A DNA stretch of 64,000 nucleotides from Lentisphaerae bacterium GWF2_49_21 (GTDB taxonomy: Bacteria > Verrucomicrobiota > Lentisphaeria > Victivallales > GWF2-50-93). Positions within the stretch are counted from its first letter, which is position 1; each line of letters starts with the position of its first letter. A program made the position numbers and the translations under genes. The stretch is from assembly GCA_001804805.1 (NCBI GenBank), contig MHBH01000032.1, positions 1 through 64,000 on the forward strand. Reading direction: 5' to 3'. This document shows positions 16,714 through 26,132 of the stretch, one piece after another. The notes beneath the pieces were generated by a model. It ran no database searches. It had not been told where the DNA came from and saw only the letters and a program-made list of their open reading frames with translations.

Positions 16714-19700
16714 TTATTTCCGCAATGAATATGCCACGCGGACTACGCCCTGGACTTCTGTGGCTGTGACGGCGACTGTGCCTTCGTTCTTTTTTACAAG
16801 CCACTTCACTTCGCTCTGATCGGAAGCGACATTCACAATCTTTTCGCTTGCTGGAGCGCCGAAGGTCTTCTTGAAATTCCCGATCAGATCCGCAAAAGCA
16901 GGAGCCTGCGTAAATGTAACAACGATCTGGCTCATGCGGTCCTGAGTGAAGATAACCTCGATGTCTGACGGCATGTTGAGAAGAAGCGTCGCTTCATTTA
17001 TCGTTATTGTCTTGTCGGGTTTGTCCGCCATGTCTTCCGGACTTATTGAAGTCTTTATGGTCGTTCCGTCGCGGAGCGTGCGATGGGCGCGGTGGTAGTT
17101 GTCACCCCAGCTCAGTGCGGGCAGGGGATTGAATATTCCGGAAAGCTTCTGATCCGTAGTCTCTGTTTCCTTGATAGTTCCTGTGCTTACGGTGGCGTTT
17201 ACGCCCGGGCTTGGATCAACAGCCACTTCCATGTTCTTCCCGCGCTCTGAAAACTCCAGCAATCCCATCCAGAGAGTCTGTTCGGAGCGGCGCAATGTAT
17301 TCCCTTTCAGGGAACTTTCCTCGGTCTGCCGCATGGCAAAATCATAGCCTGTGAATTTGCCGTTGATTTCAACGGGGAAGGAAAGCGTATAACTTACCTT
17401 GTCGACTATGACAGGTGCATTTCCAGCTTTCTTTACCGCTTTTGCCTGTTCAAGCGGGCCGCCGGGCGTGGAATAGTCATACTCGAAACCTGTGTTCTTG
17501 CAGTCCAATACCGCACTCACATATGCCTTTTTGCAGGCGTCCGCTCCGAGAAGCGGTTTGCCGTCGGCGCTTATCAGGGCAAATGAAATGAACGGAGTGT
17601 TGAAGCCACTTATGGTGATGCCGTCCTTGAATGTGAATGAAGGAACTGTTTTCCCAGTATAGACCTTTACAGCCGGTGAATCGATTATAAGCCTTCCGTT
17701 CTGCCAGTCCCACAGTGCATTCTTGCCGGTGGCGACAGCTTCCTTGACAGGTTCGCCGGGCTGCGGTTCCTTTCCATCGACGAGTACCCCGCAGTCCTTT
17801 TCCGGTTCAAGCTTGATGCGGGTTCCTCTAGAGAAGGTGTTGTAGCTCATGTCCTTTCCGCCGATCCCGTTGAATGTGTCGAATGAGAATATTCCTTGTT
17901 TGCCTACGGTGTATGTAACGGGATTTGGTGCTGTTTCGACTGCTCCGCTGAGGAAGATGCGGCCTGCCATTGCGATCGCCGAGGTCATTACCTGGTCGTT
18001 TTCCAGATGGACGCCGGTCCAGAAATGCGAACTGGTAGGAGGAGCTACGGTTCCTGCCAGCAGCTGTTCATCCGAATTGTCGCCGAACCATGAGCCATGG
18101 AAGACGACAATGTCGAAATCCTGCCAGCTTGTAAATACTGAAAGCATATAGGGGTATTCAGCACGGTACGGGCTGGGGCGTGAACGCTGATTCTCATATA
18201 TTACCGAGAGCTTGTCTGCGAGCCTGTGGCTGTCGAGGACGTACATCCCCGGCGGATTTGTCAGCATCGAAGGCGTCGACCAGAAATACATGCTGACGGT
18301 GCTGGTGTCACCGAGCCAGTTCGTGTAGAGCCACGGAATGCTTGGCCGGTACTGCGAGTCGAAGGAGAAGGGGACCACGTTCACGCCAACGCCCTTGGGG
18401 GCCAGCGAACGGCAGAATTTCATATAGTCCTGGTTGTGCGAGTCTATCTGTTCATATATGAATTTTGTGAAATCGCTCTGGCGCTCCTTCGGATATTTTG
18501 AGTGCGATGCGAGGACAGGCTCGAGCTTTATTGATTTGCCCGAGAGGCTTTCACCCTGATCGAGCTTTTTCCAGGCAGCCTTGACTCCATCATCGTCCTT
18601 GTATCGTTTCTCAAGCCATGCGTTCCATTGATTCTGCACTGAATTCCTGAAGAATTCCGGCCATTTGTCGAAGCCTTTCTCAATCCAGTTCTTTGCAAGT
18701 CCGGCCTCATTGTTGATCTCGATTAGGGCGATGATCTCATCCTCGGCGTAACGTTTGCCCGTATAAGGATTGAGATGAGTGAGGACATTTTCTGCATGGC
18801 GGAGACGCGCCCTCCAGAAACGTTCGTCCACATATCCATAATGGTCATAGCTGCCCTTTATCTCCTTTGCCGCCTTCTTCCACTCCGGCCAGTCTGCGCC
18901 TCCGGCAAGCCAGGAATCATCGGACAGCATGTCGGCGATCGGAATCTGTCCGGTGCCGGATCCGACAGTGGTGGCGAGCATCACGAATATGCCGTTTTCG
19001 CGGTAGTCGGCCATCATCCTGTCATAGCGGTCCAGTGCGGATCCGTCGCCTTTCACATACTCCATGGCCTTTCCTGCTTTCGCCGATTCCGGAGTGTAGA
19101 AGCTTCCCTGGAACCATACGCGCATGCAGTTGAATCCGAGACGCCGGACGCGTTCGCCAGTGCCGTCCTTCACCATTCCCCATAGTTTCAGTCTCTTGTC
19201 ACCGTAGTATAATTTTCCGTCCTTCATCGTGGCATAGACACCGTCCCGGGGCTTGATCTCGTGATCGAAAAGGAGGGTCTTCGGATAGGATTTCACATTG
19301 GCAGTGCCCTTGACGCCTTTGGCAATGGCAGGAAGGATTTTCTTTCCTTCTGCAGGTGTGATGACAAAGAGCAGGGCGCATTCTCCATTATCCTTTGACA
19401 AGGAATCTCCCATGGCCGTTTCCATCCCAGTGGCAGCAACCTTGACGTTTTTGCCTTTGCCAGTATCCAGTTTTGTGCTAAAAACAGGCTTCGCCTCGAC
19501 ATCGGCACCAATCTCCAGGTTTCCACCCGGTTTGAGAATCTTATATATGGAAAGCTGTGAATCCTTCAGGCTTTCCGAGGCTTCGCTTATTGTTCCGATG
19601 AGCCATGTGATCTTATGATCCTTGTTGCCGGAAAGCAGCTTCGCCGTACCTTCCATGGAATATGTCCCGGCTTTTTTCGCAGTGAATACAAGACATGGAG

Positions 19701-20388
19701 CCCATCCGCTCTTGTCCTTGTCGTTCCTGCCGTTGTGATGCAGGGTGAGATTGCTGCCGTCGCTTTTGGCGCTGACAGAGCTCTCCTTGAAGCCGAATCC
19801 GCCTTTGTCGCTTTTCAGCATTGGTGTTGAATTAGGAAGATCGGGGAAATCCTTGTAGTCGCCCATTCCGGCAAGCGACATATCTCCGATTGGACCGGAT
19901 ATTTTCGCATCGGTCGAGAAATCGGGTGCCATTTTTCCGGAACCGTCGTCTGCAGAGACCGCTAGTCCGGTGAAGACGGCGCCTCCGTTCCAGTGCCAAT
20001 CCTTTTTGTAGGCTGTGATGAGAAGGCTTTCTCCGGCTGAGAGACTGATTCCCTTGAGCGCCGGGATTTTTGCGAAATCCGCAGTTTCGTTGTTGAGGTT
20101 TTCGCCGGAGGCGATCACATTAAATCCCCTGGGAAGTCCGACAACATTCAATTCGAAGTCCAGTGATTTAACATCGTCAGGCTTCACTACGATCCTTTTC
20201 AGGAGCGCTACGTTTAGGTCCTTCCTGGCCTTGAAGATCCCTTTCGAATCCCTTGTGAAGCGGATCTCGCTGGAATCCTTCAGGACCGGATTGAGCTCGA
20301 TTTTTACTGGATCCTCAGAAAATGATTGGAGGCCCATTACGCCGACCATGCAGACAACAAATGACTTTATAATCCCATTTTTTTTCAT
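16714..20388 (-). CDS. Very large secreted glycoside hydrolase, clan GH-A-like
   Basis: 1224 residues with a signal peptide (MKKNGIIKSFVVCMVGVMGLQSF). Residues about 30-370 are beta-rich and probably carbohydrate-binding. A barrel runs from about 390 (YYGDKRLKLWGMV...LGFNCMRVWFQGSFY) with Glu561 in IEINNEAG as the likely acid/base. A later Glu in YRAEYPYMLSVFTSWQ is a candidate nucleophile. The last 400 residues are again beta-rich. Shine-Dalgarno AAAGGATT. It is the last gene of an operon with a LacI regulator and two near-identical pseudopilins (20419-22969), the mirror image of the GntR operon at 23200-29880. The GH family is not identified with confidence. Confidence 0.75.
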   Translation of the reverse strand: MKKNGIIKSFVVCMVGVMGLQSFSEDPVKIELNPVLKDSSEIRFTRDSKGIFKARKDLNVALLKRIVVKPDDVKSLDFELNVVGLPRGFNVIASGENLNNETADFAKIPALKGISLSAGESLLITAYKKDWHWNGGAVFTGLAVSADDGSGKMAPDFSTDAKISGPIGDMSLAGMGDYKDFPDLPNSTPMLKSDKGGFGFKESSVSAKSDGSNLTLHHNGRNDKDKSGWAPCLVFTAKKAGTYSMEGTAKLLSGNKDHKITWLIGTISEASESLKDSQLSIYKILKPGGNLEIGADVEAKPVFSTKLDTGKGKNVKVAATGMETAMGDSLSKDNGECALLFVITPAEGKKILPAIAKGVKGTANVKSYPKTLLFDHEIKPRDGVYATMKDGKLYYGDKRLKLWGMVKDGTGERVRRLGFNCMRVWFQGSFYTPESAKAGKAMEYVKGDGSALDRYDRMMADYRENGIFVMLATTVGSGTGQIPIADMLSDDSWLAGGADWPEWKKAAKEIKGSYDHYGYVDERFWRARLRHAENVLTHLNPYTGKRYAEDEIIALIEINNEAGLAKNWIEKGFDKWPEFFRNSVQNQWNAWLEKRYKDDDGVKAAWKKLDQGESLSGKSIKLEPVLASHSKYPKERQSDFTKFIYEQIDSHNQDYMKFCRSLAPKGVGVNVVPFSFDSQYRPSIPWLYTNWLGDTSTVSMYFWSTPSMLTNPPGMYVLDSHRLADKLSVIYENQRSRPSPYRAEYPYMLSVFTSWQDFDIVVFHGSWFGDNSDEQLLAGTVAPPTSSHFWTGVHLENDQVMTSAIAMAGRIFLSGAVETAPNPVTYTVGKQGIFSFDTFNGIGGKDMSYNTFSRGTRIKLEPEKDCGVLVDGKEPQPGEPVKEAVATGKNALWDWQNGRLIIDSPAVKVYTGKTVPSFTFKDGITISGFNTPFISFALISADGKPLLGADACKKAYVSAVLDCKNTGFEYDYSTPGGPLEQAKAVKKAGNAPVIVDKVSYTLSFPVEINGKFTGYDFAMRQTEESSLKGNTLRRSEQTLWMGLLEFSERGKNMEVAVDPSPGVNATVSTGTIKETETTDQKLSGIFNPLPALSWGDNYHRAHRTLRDGTTIKTSISPEDMADKPDKTITINEATLLLNMPSDIEVIFTQDRMSQIVVTFTQAPAFADLIGNFKKTFGAPASEKIVNVASDQSEVKWLVKKNEGTVAVTATEVQGVVRVAYSLRK

Positions 20389-20418
20389 TTATGAATCCTT
20401 TGTTCAATTATATATTGC

Positions 20419-21153
20419 CTATTCATCGCTCTTGCCGAAAATGATCCCTTCCCCTGTCTTGTACAGTGTCTTGTTGAAAAGCTGCTTGTAGAATGTGACA
20501 TGTCCATCCGCGAAGCTTACGTTCTGTCCTTTCAGATGGCGGAAGTCGCTTCCGACGATCCCTCCCGGTACCGTGCCTGCTCCATTGTAGTCGAAGTCGC
20601 GTGTTGAAACGCAATATGGATAACCCCAGTAGTTGCTGTCGTGCTGCAGCAGGGTGCGTTCGGGATGGCGGATGTTGTTGGAAAAAGTAAATCCCACGTC
20701 CCATCCTGCAACCAGAGCCTGCTTGAATCCGCTGAACCCGTGCATGTGATATGACGTGTAATGTCCATGTGTTGTTTCCGGAGCGCTCTTCGTATGCTTA
20801 GGACAGCGCATAATAGTATTAAGCCCGTTCGGCACCTCAGGATGCTGCAGGCCGACCATCGGCGCCACGAAGTCAGCCCAGAACGGATAACCCTGCCCGG
20901 CTCCGTTGTCATGTCCCGTAGGAAGCAGGCCGTTATAGTCCACGGAATACGACTGGATTCCTATACCAAGCTGCTTCAGGTTGCTCTGGCACACCGATGT
21001 CCATGCGACCTCCCTCGCATTTTTAAGGGCCGGGAGGAGCATGGCGGCGAGAATTGCGATGATCGCAATGACGATCAGAAGCTCAATCAGCGTGAAAAAT
21101 TCCGGAGATATTTTCCGCACGATGATCTTTTTCCCTGATTTTTGGATTATCAC
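20419..21153 (-). CDS. Pseudopilin-like protein, H-X9-DG type
   Basis: 244 residues from a GTG start with AGGAGAA six bases upstream. A short basic leader is followed by [25 protein letters not shown]. The C-terminal half is strongly conserved with the next gene upstream, including [33 protein letters not shown] and the H-X9-DG motif [15 protein letters not shown]. The pair is clearly a tandem duplication. It lies between that paralogue and the 1224-residue secreted glycosidase, all on the minus strand with gaps near 30 bases, so co-transcription is likely. Confidence 0.85.
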   Translation of the reverse strand: MIIQKSGKKIIVRKISPEFFTLIELLIVIAIIAILAAMLLPALKNAREVAWTSVCQSNLKQLGIGIQSYSVDYNGLLPTGHDNGAGQGYPFWADFVAPMVGLQHPEVPNGLNTIMRCPKHTKSAPETTHGHYTSYHMHGFSGFKQALVAGWDVGFTFSNNIRHPERTLLQHDSNYWGYPYCVSTRDFDYNGAGTVPGGIVGSDFRHLKGQNVSFADGHVTFYKQLFNKTLYKTGEGIIFGKSDE

Positions 21154-21180
21154 AATGATTCTCCTGTCATTGATTTATGC

Positions 21181-21939
21181 TCATTCATCGCTCTTGCTGA
21201 ATATAAAGCCTTCTGATGTCTTATACAGGTTCCTGTTGAAAAGCTGTTTGCAGAACTTCACATGTCCGTCTGCAAAACTTACATTCTGTCCTTTGAGATG
21301 GCGGAAATCGCTGCCGACGATTCCACCTGGAACAGTTCCTCCGCCATTGTAGTCGAAGTCACGTGTGGATACGCAGTAAGGATAGCCGAAATAACTCGAG
21401 TCGTGCTGGAGAACTGTCCGTTCAGGATATCTCATATTGCTTGAATACACAAAACCTACGTCCCAGCCTGCGACCAGCTCCTGCTTGAATCCGCTGAAGC
21501 CATGCATGTGGTATGACATATAATGCCCATGAGTCGTGGGATTGGGTTCCTTGGTATGCTTCGGGCAGCGGAATACCGTATTGAGTCCTGCCGGAGATTC
21601 AGGATGATTAAGCCCGACCATGGGGGCCACGAAATCAGCCCACCATGGATAACCCTGGCCTGCGCCGTTGTCATGCCCGGTCGGCAGCAGTCCATTGTAA
21701 TCCAAGGCATAGGACTGCACTCCTATCCCGAGCTGCTTGAGGTTGCTCTGGCAGACAGCTGTCCATGCCATCTCCTTGGCCTGTCGCAGTGCGGGAAGGA
21801 GCAGGGCTGCGAGGATTGCGATGATCGCAATTACAACTAACAGCTCGATAAGGGTAAATGATGCATGAAACTTGAAACTTGATACTGGATGATTGGATCC
21901 TGTATCCTGCATCTGATATCTGGCATCATTTGTTTTCAT
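21181..21939 (-). CDS. Pseudopilin-like protein, H-X9-DG type, repeat-derived leader
   Basis: 252 residues, a close paralogue of the next gene. The helix [24 protein letters not shown] starts at residue 28. The preceding leader ([19 protein letters not shown]...) is encoded by DNA made of short repeated words (CAGGATACAGGATCC, CAAGTTTCAAGTTTC) like those between genes elsewhere in this window. H-X9-DG motif [15 protein letters not shown]. The Shine-Dalgarno GGAGG lies inside the last codons of the LacI gene and the LacI stop TAA is one base before this ATG, so translation is coupled. Confidence 0.85.
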   Translation of the reverse strand: MKTNDARYQMQDTGSNHPVSSFKFHASFTLIELLVVIAIIAILAALLLPALRQAKEMAWTAVCQSNLKQLGIGVQSYALDYNGLLPTGHDNGAGQGYPWWADFVAPMVGLNHPESPAGLNTVFRCPKHTKEPNPTTHGHYMSYHMHGFSGFKQELVAGWDVGFVYSSNMRYPERTVLQHDSSYFGYPYCVSTRDFDYNGGGTVPGGIVGSDFRHLKGQNVSFADGHVKFCKQLFNRNLYKTSEGFIFSKSDE

Positions 21940-21940
21940 T

Positions 21941-22969
21941 TTAATCCTCCAGGCAGTTCAATATTAACTTGAATGGAAGCGGGATTGCCGGAAAAGTTCT
22001 TCCTGGCTTTTCAATCTTGGCGACCAGCATGTCAACTGCCTTTCTTCCCATCTCCCTTTCCGGAATTACCGCGCAGGGCATTGGATGCAGTGACGCGGCA
22101 TTGAGCTCGGATGCGAATGTCGCAGTCACCAGTTCGCCGGGGACTTTTATTCCGAGCTGCTGGCAGATGCGTTCAACCTGTATCCATGAATCCCCGTATG
22201 TGATAATTGCTGTCGGCCTGTCTTTCCCTTTGAGCATGTCTCTTATCCTGTCGGCAGCCTGTAATGTGGTCGAGATGCCCTCGTCGGAAAGAAAGCGTGG
22301 AGACAGGCCGGATTCACCCATGGCCTTTTCGTATCCCGCCCTGCGATGACGCTTGCTGTAGTGCTGCTGATTTAAGTTCAATGAGTGGAACCATTTGAAA
22401 TCAATATATGCTATCTTCCTATGCTTCCTTGAGAGCAACGCCCTTGTCAGATTTGCAGAGCCGTTGAAGTCGTCGGGCCGGACAGTGTCACGGGCCCTTT
22501 CGATATTGATCCATACTTTTGGAAGCTTGCTCCTTTCGAGAATGGACTTCAGGGAATCCGGCATCATTGAGTGATAGTTGATTATAAGCCCGTCACATGA
22601 CAAAGTCCTGAAGAAATTAGGGACATGTTCCGGATCCCCCAGCTTTAACTCATCTATCCTGGAGCTGAGCAGATTCATATCATGTTCTTCTATGCCGTCC
22701 TGGATGCCGTCGAAGAGATCCTGGTTGATATTGCTTGAGAATTTGGTCTTGCCCAGTATCAAACCTATGTTGCTGAAACGGCCCGTACGGATTGCCGTCG
22801 CGGCGGTATTGGGCCTGTAGTTCAGTTTCTCTGCAAGTTTCCGGATCCTGGCGCCCCTGTTGATGAATGTCGGTCGGGTATCCTTGATGCCGTTTGAAAG
22901 TATCCTGTGGACTGTCTGCGGGGACACTCCGACATCTTCGGCTATCTTCTCTATGACGGACCAGGACAT
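21941..22969 (-). CDS. LacI-family transcriptional regulator
   Basis: 342 residues. Residues 5-55 are the LacI helix-turn-helix ([22 protein letters not shown]) with an atypical longer linker, then [25 protein letters not shown] leads into the periplasmic-binding-protein-like sensor domain (residues about 65-340). A TAGGAGG site precedes the ATG. A promoter with TTGACA is seen upstream, and its -10 region overlaps an inverted repeat, which suggests self-repression. It heads the operon with two pseudopilins and the 1224-residue glycosidase and probably responds to a breakdown product of that enzyme's substrate. Confidence 0.9.
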   Translation of the reverse strand: MSWSVIEKIAEDVGVSPQTVHRILSNGIKDTRPTFINRGARIRKLAEKLNYRPNTAATAIRTGRFSNIGLILGKTKFSSNINQDLFDGIQDGIEEHDMNLLSSRIDELKLGDPEHVPNFFRTLSCDGLIINYHSMMPDSLKSILERSKLPKVWINIERARDTVRPDDFNGSANLTRALLSRKHRKIAYIDFKWFHSLNLNQQHYSKRHRRAGYEKAMGESGLSPRFLSDEGISTTLQAADRIRDMLKGKDRPTAIITYGDSWIQVERICQQLGIKVPGELVTATFASELNAASLHPMPCAVIPEREMGRKAVDMLVAKIEKPGRTFPAIPLPFKLILNCLED

Positions 22970-23002
22970 GCAGGCCTCCTAGGGCGCAATTACATATGAC
23001 AA

Positions 23003-23038
23003 CGTTATTAAATGTAACGCGACGATCTAGCATGTCAA
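23003..23038 (-). promoter_or_regulatory. Promoter and candidate operator of the LacI operon
   Basis: On the minus strand TTGACA (23033-23038) is followed after 16 bases by TACATT (23011-23016). An inverted repeat CGTTA ... TAACG (23003-23019) covers the -10 hexamer. Confidence 0.55.
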
Positions 23039-23134
23039 TACCCATCCAGAAAAATATTCAATATTTCAGTCTCCTTCACCTCCGATGGGGATTGACTACT
23101 TTGCGGAATATTCTGAAAAATAGTTTAAGCCAGC

Positions 23135-23163
23135 TTGACACGCGCCTTGTTTCCGTGTATAAT
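23135..23163 (+). promoter_or_regulatory. Consensus sigma-70 promoter of the GntR operon
   Basis: A perfect TTGACA (23135-23140) and perfect TATAAT (23158-23163) with a 17-base spacer, 36 bases before the GntR start codon. A promoter this strong makes sense if it is normally held off by a repressor. Confidence 0.85.
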
Positions 23164-23199
23164 GGAAGGCATTGGAAGAACAATGGCAGGTAATATGGT

Positions 23200-24342
23200 A
23201 TGATACAAGAAATTTCCAACTACGAGCTTCCGGTGTATCAGAAGGTGAAGCATTTCATTGTCCAGGAGATCTCCTCCGGACGTCTCCCCGCCGGTTCATT
23301 CCTCCCTTCGGAACGCAATATCTGCGAAATGCTCTCAGTCAGCAGGGACTCTGCAAAAAGGGCTTTTCAGGAGCTTGAGAGCGAGGGATACATAGTCTGC
23401 AGCAGGAACAGAAGGCCGGTCGTCGGCAAAATAGCCTCGACAGCATTCAGTCCGAACAGCAGCACGGTCGCCATAATATCGAGAATTCCCTTCTCCACCA
23501 TCCTTGACCAGGAATACAACCAGCTTGCAAACGTCTTCCTCCACGTCATGAAGACACTTGACGAGAACAGTCTGAACTCCGCATTCTTCAGTCCCGGTCA
23601 TTTCCATATGAACACGGAGCGGAAGATACAGGATATAATATCGGCCAACTATGGTGCGATCATTTATTATACAGGTGGCGGATATACTGATGACAGGTAC
23701 ATTTCCGCGCTTGAGAAGAGCGATTCCCCGTGCGTTGTCATTGAAGGCTACCTTGAACATAATGATTCAAATATAAACACGGTCGACATCGATGATTTCC
23801 ACGGTGCATATACCGCCACAAAATATCTGATCGACAATGGACACCGCAACCTGGCGCACATCACGTTCAGGAGCGACAGGAAATGGGTCGCTGACAGGAA
23901 GGCCGGATTCAGGAGGGCCGTTGAGGATGCTGGAATAAAATTTAATCCGGAATGCATCCACACTGTGGTGGAATTCGAATCCGGATATCATGCGAAATTC
24001 ACGTCCCTGCCTGATTCCTTCATGAAGCAGGCGCCCACTGCAGTATTTGCCGCGACCGACGTGCTTGCCGAATCATTCAACAAGATAATAAGGAGACAAG
24101 ACAAGTCCATCCCCGGCGATTTCTCGGTTGTCGGATTCGACAACATTCCGGTTGATACCGATGTCCCGCTCACGACCGTGTCGCACATGACGCGCGAGAT
24201 CGGTGAGAAGGTTTCCGAACTCCTCCTGAAGAAGATGAACCGTTCAAACGGTGATCATGTACATAAGGAAGTGATAAAGCCCAAGCTGATAGTGAGAAAC
24301 TCCGTAAGAGATATACGGAAAGATGGAGGACGGGGAAAATGA
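23200..24342 (+). CDS. GntR-family regulator with LacI-type sensor domain
   Basis: 380 residues. Residues about 8-75 form a GntR winged helix ([53 protein letters not shown]). The remainder is a periplasmic-binding-protein-like domain of the LacI/GalR kind ([57 protein letters not shown]). It heads a plus-strand operon with two pseudopilins, a secreted GH-A glycosidase and a CBM9 protein. Its stop overlaps the next start (ATGA). A consensus sigma-70 promoter lies 36 bases upstream. Confidence 0.9.
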   Translation: MIQEISNYELPVYQKVKHFIVQEISSGRLPAGSFLPSERNICEMLSVSRDSAKRAFQELESEGYIVCSRNRRPVVGKIASTAFSPNSSTVAIISRIPFSTILDQEYNQLANVFLHVMKTLDENSLNSAFFSPGHFHMNTERKIQDIISANYGAIIYYTGGGYTDDRYISALEKSDSPCVVIEGYLEHNDSNINTVDIDDFHGAYTATKYLIDNGHRNLAHITFRSDRKWVADRKAGFRRAVEDAGIKFNPECIHTVVEFESGYHAKFTSLPDSFMKQAPTAVFAATDVLAESFNKIIRRQDKSIPGDFSVVGFDNIPVDTDVPLTTVSHMTREIGEKVSELLLKKMNRSNGDHVHKEVIKPKLIVRNSVRDIRKDGGRGK

Positions 24343-25175
24343 ACGTCCAACATCCAACTTCGAACATCCAACTTCCAATGAAGATGAACTCGTGGAAATT
24401 TAAAATTGGAAATCTAAAACTGGGCAAAGGCGATACAGGATGCAGGAATCTGTCGTCTGTCGCCTGTCGTCTGTCATCGGCATTTACTCTCATCGAGCTC
24501 CTGGTTGTCATCGCCATCATCGCGATCCTCGCGGCGCTTCTGCTGCCGGCGCTCCAGCAGGCGAAGGAGATGGCGATCAAGATCCAGTGTGCGAACAACA
24601 TGAAGCAGATCGGGCTTGCAATGCACAATTACCTGACTGACTGGAATGGCTATCTGCCACCGCCGACCGCAAACACAAATGCAGGTGCACCGTCATGGCG
24701 GAGACAGCTCGATCCGGATGACCTCAAGACTCCGCTCCTTTACAGGTGCCCGGGGCAGAAGGGATTTGTCGGAGATGCATGGAATACCGTGCCGGCCACG
24801 ATCTATGGAATGAACATGATGATCCTTCACGTGGAAACGCATGCGGATGTCAGCACCGGCGGAAATCCGCTGGATTTTTGTACGCCGAAGCCGTTCTACA
24901 AGATAAGGGATCCGAGCAAGTGCGGTCTGGTCTTCGAGACCAGGGCCTCAGAGCAAAGAGGCAGCAGTTCGATCATCTGCTGCAAGAGCTCGACCTTCCA
25001 GATCAGCCGTCTCGGAGATTTCACCCGCCATCTGAAAAAGTCAAACCTTGTCTATGCCGACGCCCATGCCGACACGAAAACAGGAAGCAGCAAAAACAAC
25101 TACGATGACTATATCCATCCCGAAGAGGGATTCTACCACCTGTGGGAAGGCAGCGAGACCTGCGTGAATCCGTAA
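24339..25175 (+). CDS. Pseudopilin-like protein with repeat-derived leader
   Basis: 278 residues. The start ATG overlaps the GntR stop, with GGAGG nine bases upstream. The leader ([16 protein letters not shown]...) is unusually long, about 48 residues, and is encoded by short repeated words (CCAACATCCAACTTC, CTGTCGTCTGTCGCCTGTCG). The helix [24 protein letters not shown] follows. The C-terminal motif is [14 protein letters not shown], an H-X9-DA variant of H-X9-DG. Because the prepilin peptidase would remove everything before Phe, the odd leader need not affect the mature protein. The stop TAA is the first base triplet of an AT-rich palindrome. Confidence 0.85.
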   Translation: MNVQHPTSNIQLPMKMNSWKFKIGNLKLGKGDTGCRNLSSVACRLSSAFTLIELLVVIAIIAILAALLLPALQQAKEMAIKIQCANNMKQIGLAMHNYLTDWNGYLPPPTANTNAGAPSWRRQLDPDDLKTPLLYRCPGQKGFVGDAWNTVPATIYGMNMMILHVETHADVSTGGNPLDFCTPKPFYKIRDPSKCGLVFETRASEQRGSSSIICCKSSTFQISRLGDFTRHLKKSNLVYADAHADTKTGSSKNNYDDYIHPEEGFYHLWEGSETCVNP

Positions 25176-25198
25176 TTTTCCCGGACGGGGAAATTATA
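25173..25198. repeat. AT-rich palindrome at first pilin-pilin junction
   Basis: TAATTTTCCC and GGGGAAATTA around loop GGAC, with one G-T wobble. It includes the stop codon of the gene ending at 25175. Related to 26089-26115, 29042-29069 and 30208-30236. Confidence 0.75.
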
Positions 25199-25219
25199 AC
25201 AAGATTGAAGGGGGAAGTT

Positions 25220-26089
25220 TTGAAAAAAATCGGGAATCGGAAATCGCCGACAGGAAATAACTTCACAATTATCGAGTTGCTCGCTGTGCCAGCCGTAGCC
25301 CGAAGGGCGAAGGCAAGCTCAATGTCGTTTACGATCATCGAGCTGTTGGTCGTTATTGCGATCATCGCAATCCTCATCGCCTTGCTGCTGCCGGCGCTGA
25401 GCATGGCGAAGGAGACGGCCTATCTTGTGAACTGCCAGAGCAATCTCAAGCAGATTGGGGCGATGATAGGAACTTATACCGGTGACTGGGATATGGTACT
25501 GCCTCCGCCAGCCGCCCATCCGGATCATGCCAACGGCATGAGCACCAGATGGCCTTACGCCTTGTGCGGCTACAAGTCCGGGGAAGGGGCCACAGCGTTC
25601 GCCGCAAAACCTTTTGACGGGAACCATATTATCTTCAAGTGTCCCGGCAAGAGGGGCAGGACCGACAACTGGCTTAATGCAAACAAGGGAAAACCGGCAC
25701 AGTGGTACGGGATGAACCTTTCAATCGCACCGCGCCTTCTTCCGGTCACCTGCACCTGCCCGACGTGTAATGGCGATGGTCCGACAACAGCCGCTACAAT
25801 GGAGACCAATCCCCACACTTATACATGCAAAAATGTGACTTACCTGACCTTCCCTTCAGCCATGGCTCTTCTTCTTGAGACAAAGGAATCCATGCAGTAT
25901 GCCGGTGCACTGCTGATTGCCGCAGGATTCGCATGCCAGCAGAACCAGGATTTTCAAAGACATGTCAACGGAAGCTGTATATTGTTCCTTGACGGACACA
26001 TCGAGAAGCGGAACATAGGCAATATTCCGTTTTCAGTGAGTGATATCGAGTCGAAGAAATTCTGGCGCGGCCGTGATGATGACAATTGA
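25220..26089 (+). CDS. Pseudopilin-like protein, H-X9-DG type, with duplicated FTIIELL motif
   Basis: 289 residues from a TTG start preceded by AAGGGGGA. A GTG at 25142 would overlap the previous gene and has no such site. Residues about 15-22 (FTIIELLA) are repeated 22 residues later in [24 protein letters not shown], with [14 protein letters not shown] between. The DNA of the insert forms GCC-gta-GCCC-gaa-GGGC-gaa-GGC. H-X9-DG motif [14 protein letters not shown]. Both FTIIELL copies share the unusual Ile, which suggests local duplication. Cysteine-rich stretch [11 protein letters not shown] near residue 175. Next gene: secreted glycosidase. Confidence 0.85.
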   Translation: MKKIGNRKSPTGNNFTIIELLAVPAVARRAKASSMSFTIIELLVVIAIIAILIALLLPALSMAKETAYLVNCQSNLKQIGAMIGTYTGDWDMVLPPPAAHPDHANGMSTRWPYALCGYKSGEGATAFAAKPFDGNHIIFKCPGKRGRTDNWLNANKGKPAQWYGMNLSIAPRLLPVTCTCPTCNGDGPTTAATMETNPHTYTCKNVTYLTFPSAMALLLETKESMQYAGALLIAAGFACQQNQDFQRHVNGSCILFLDGHIEKRNIGNIPFSVSDIESKKFWRGRDDDN

Positions 26090-26115
26090 TAAATTTTCCG
26101 GATGGAAAATTTATA
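26089..26115. repeat. AT-rich palindrome between pseudopilin and glycosidase genes
   Basis: ATAAATTTTCC and GGAAAATTTAT, 11 perfect pairs around loop GGAT, directly after the TGA stop and before the Shine-Dalgarno of the next gene. Confidence 0.85.
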
Positions 26116-26132
26116 ATAAAAAGGAGAACGTG

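Noticed and set aside
20419-21939. Assembly duplication of one pseudopilin gene
   Set aside because: The two genes differ at many codons, in leader sequence and in start codon, so they are true paralogues.
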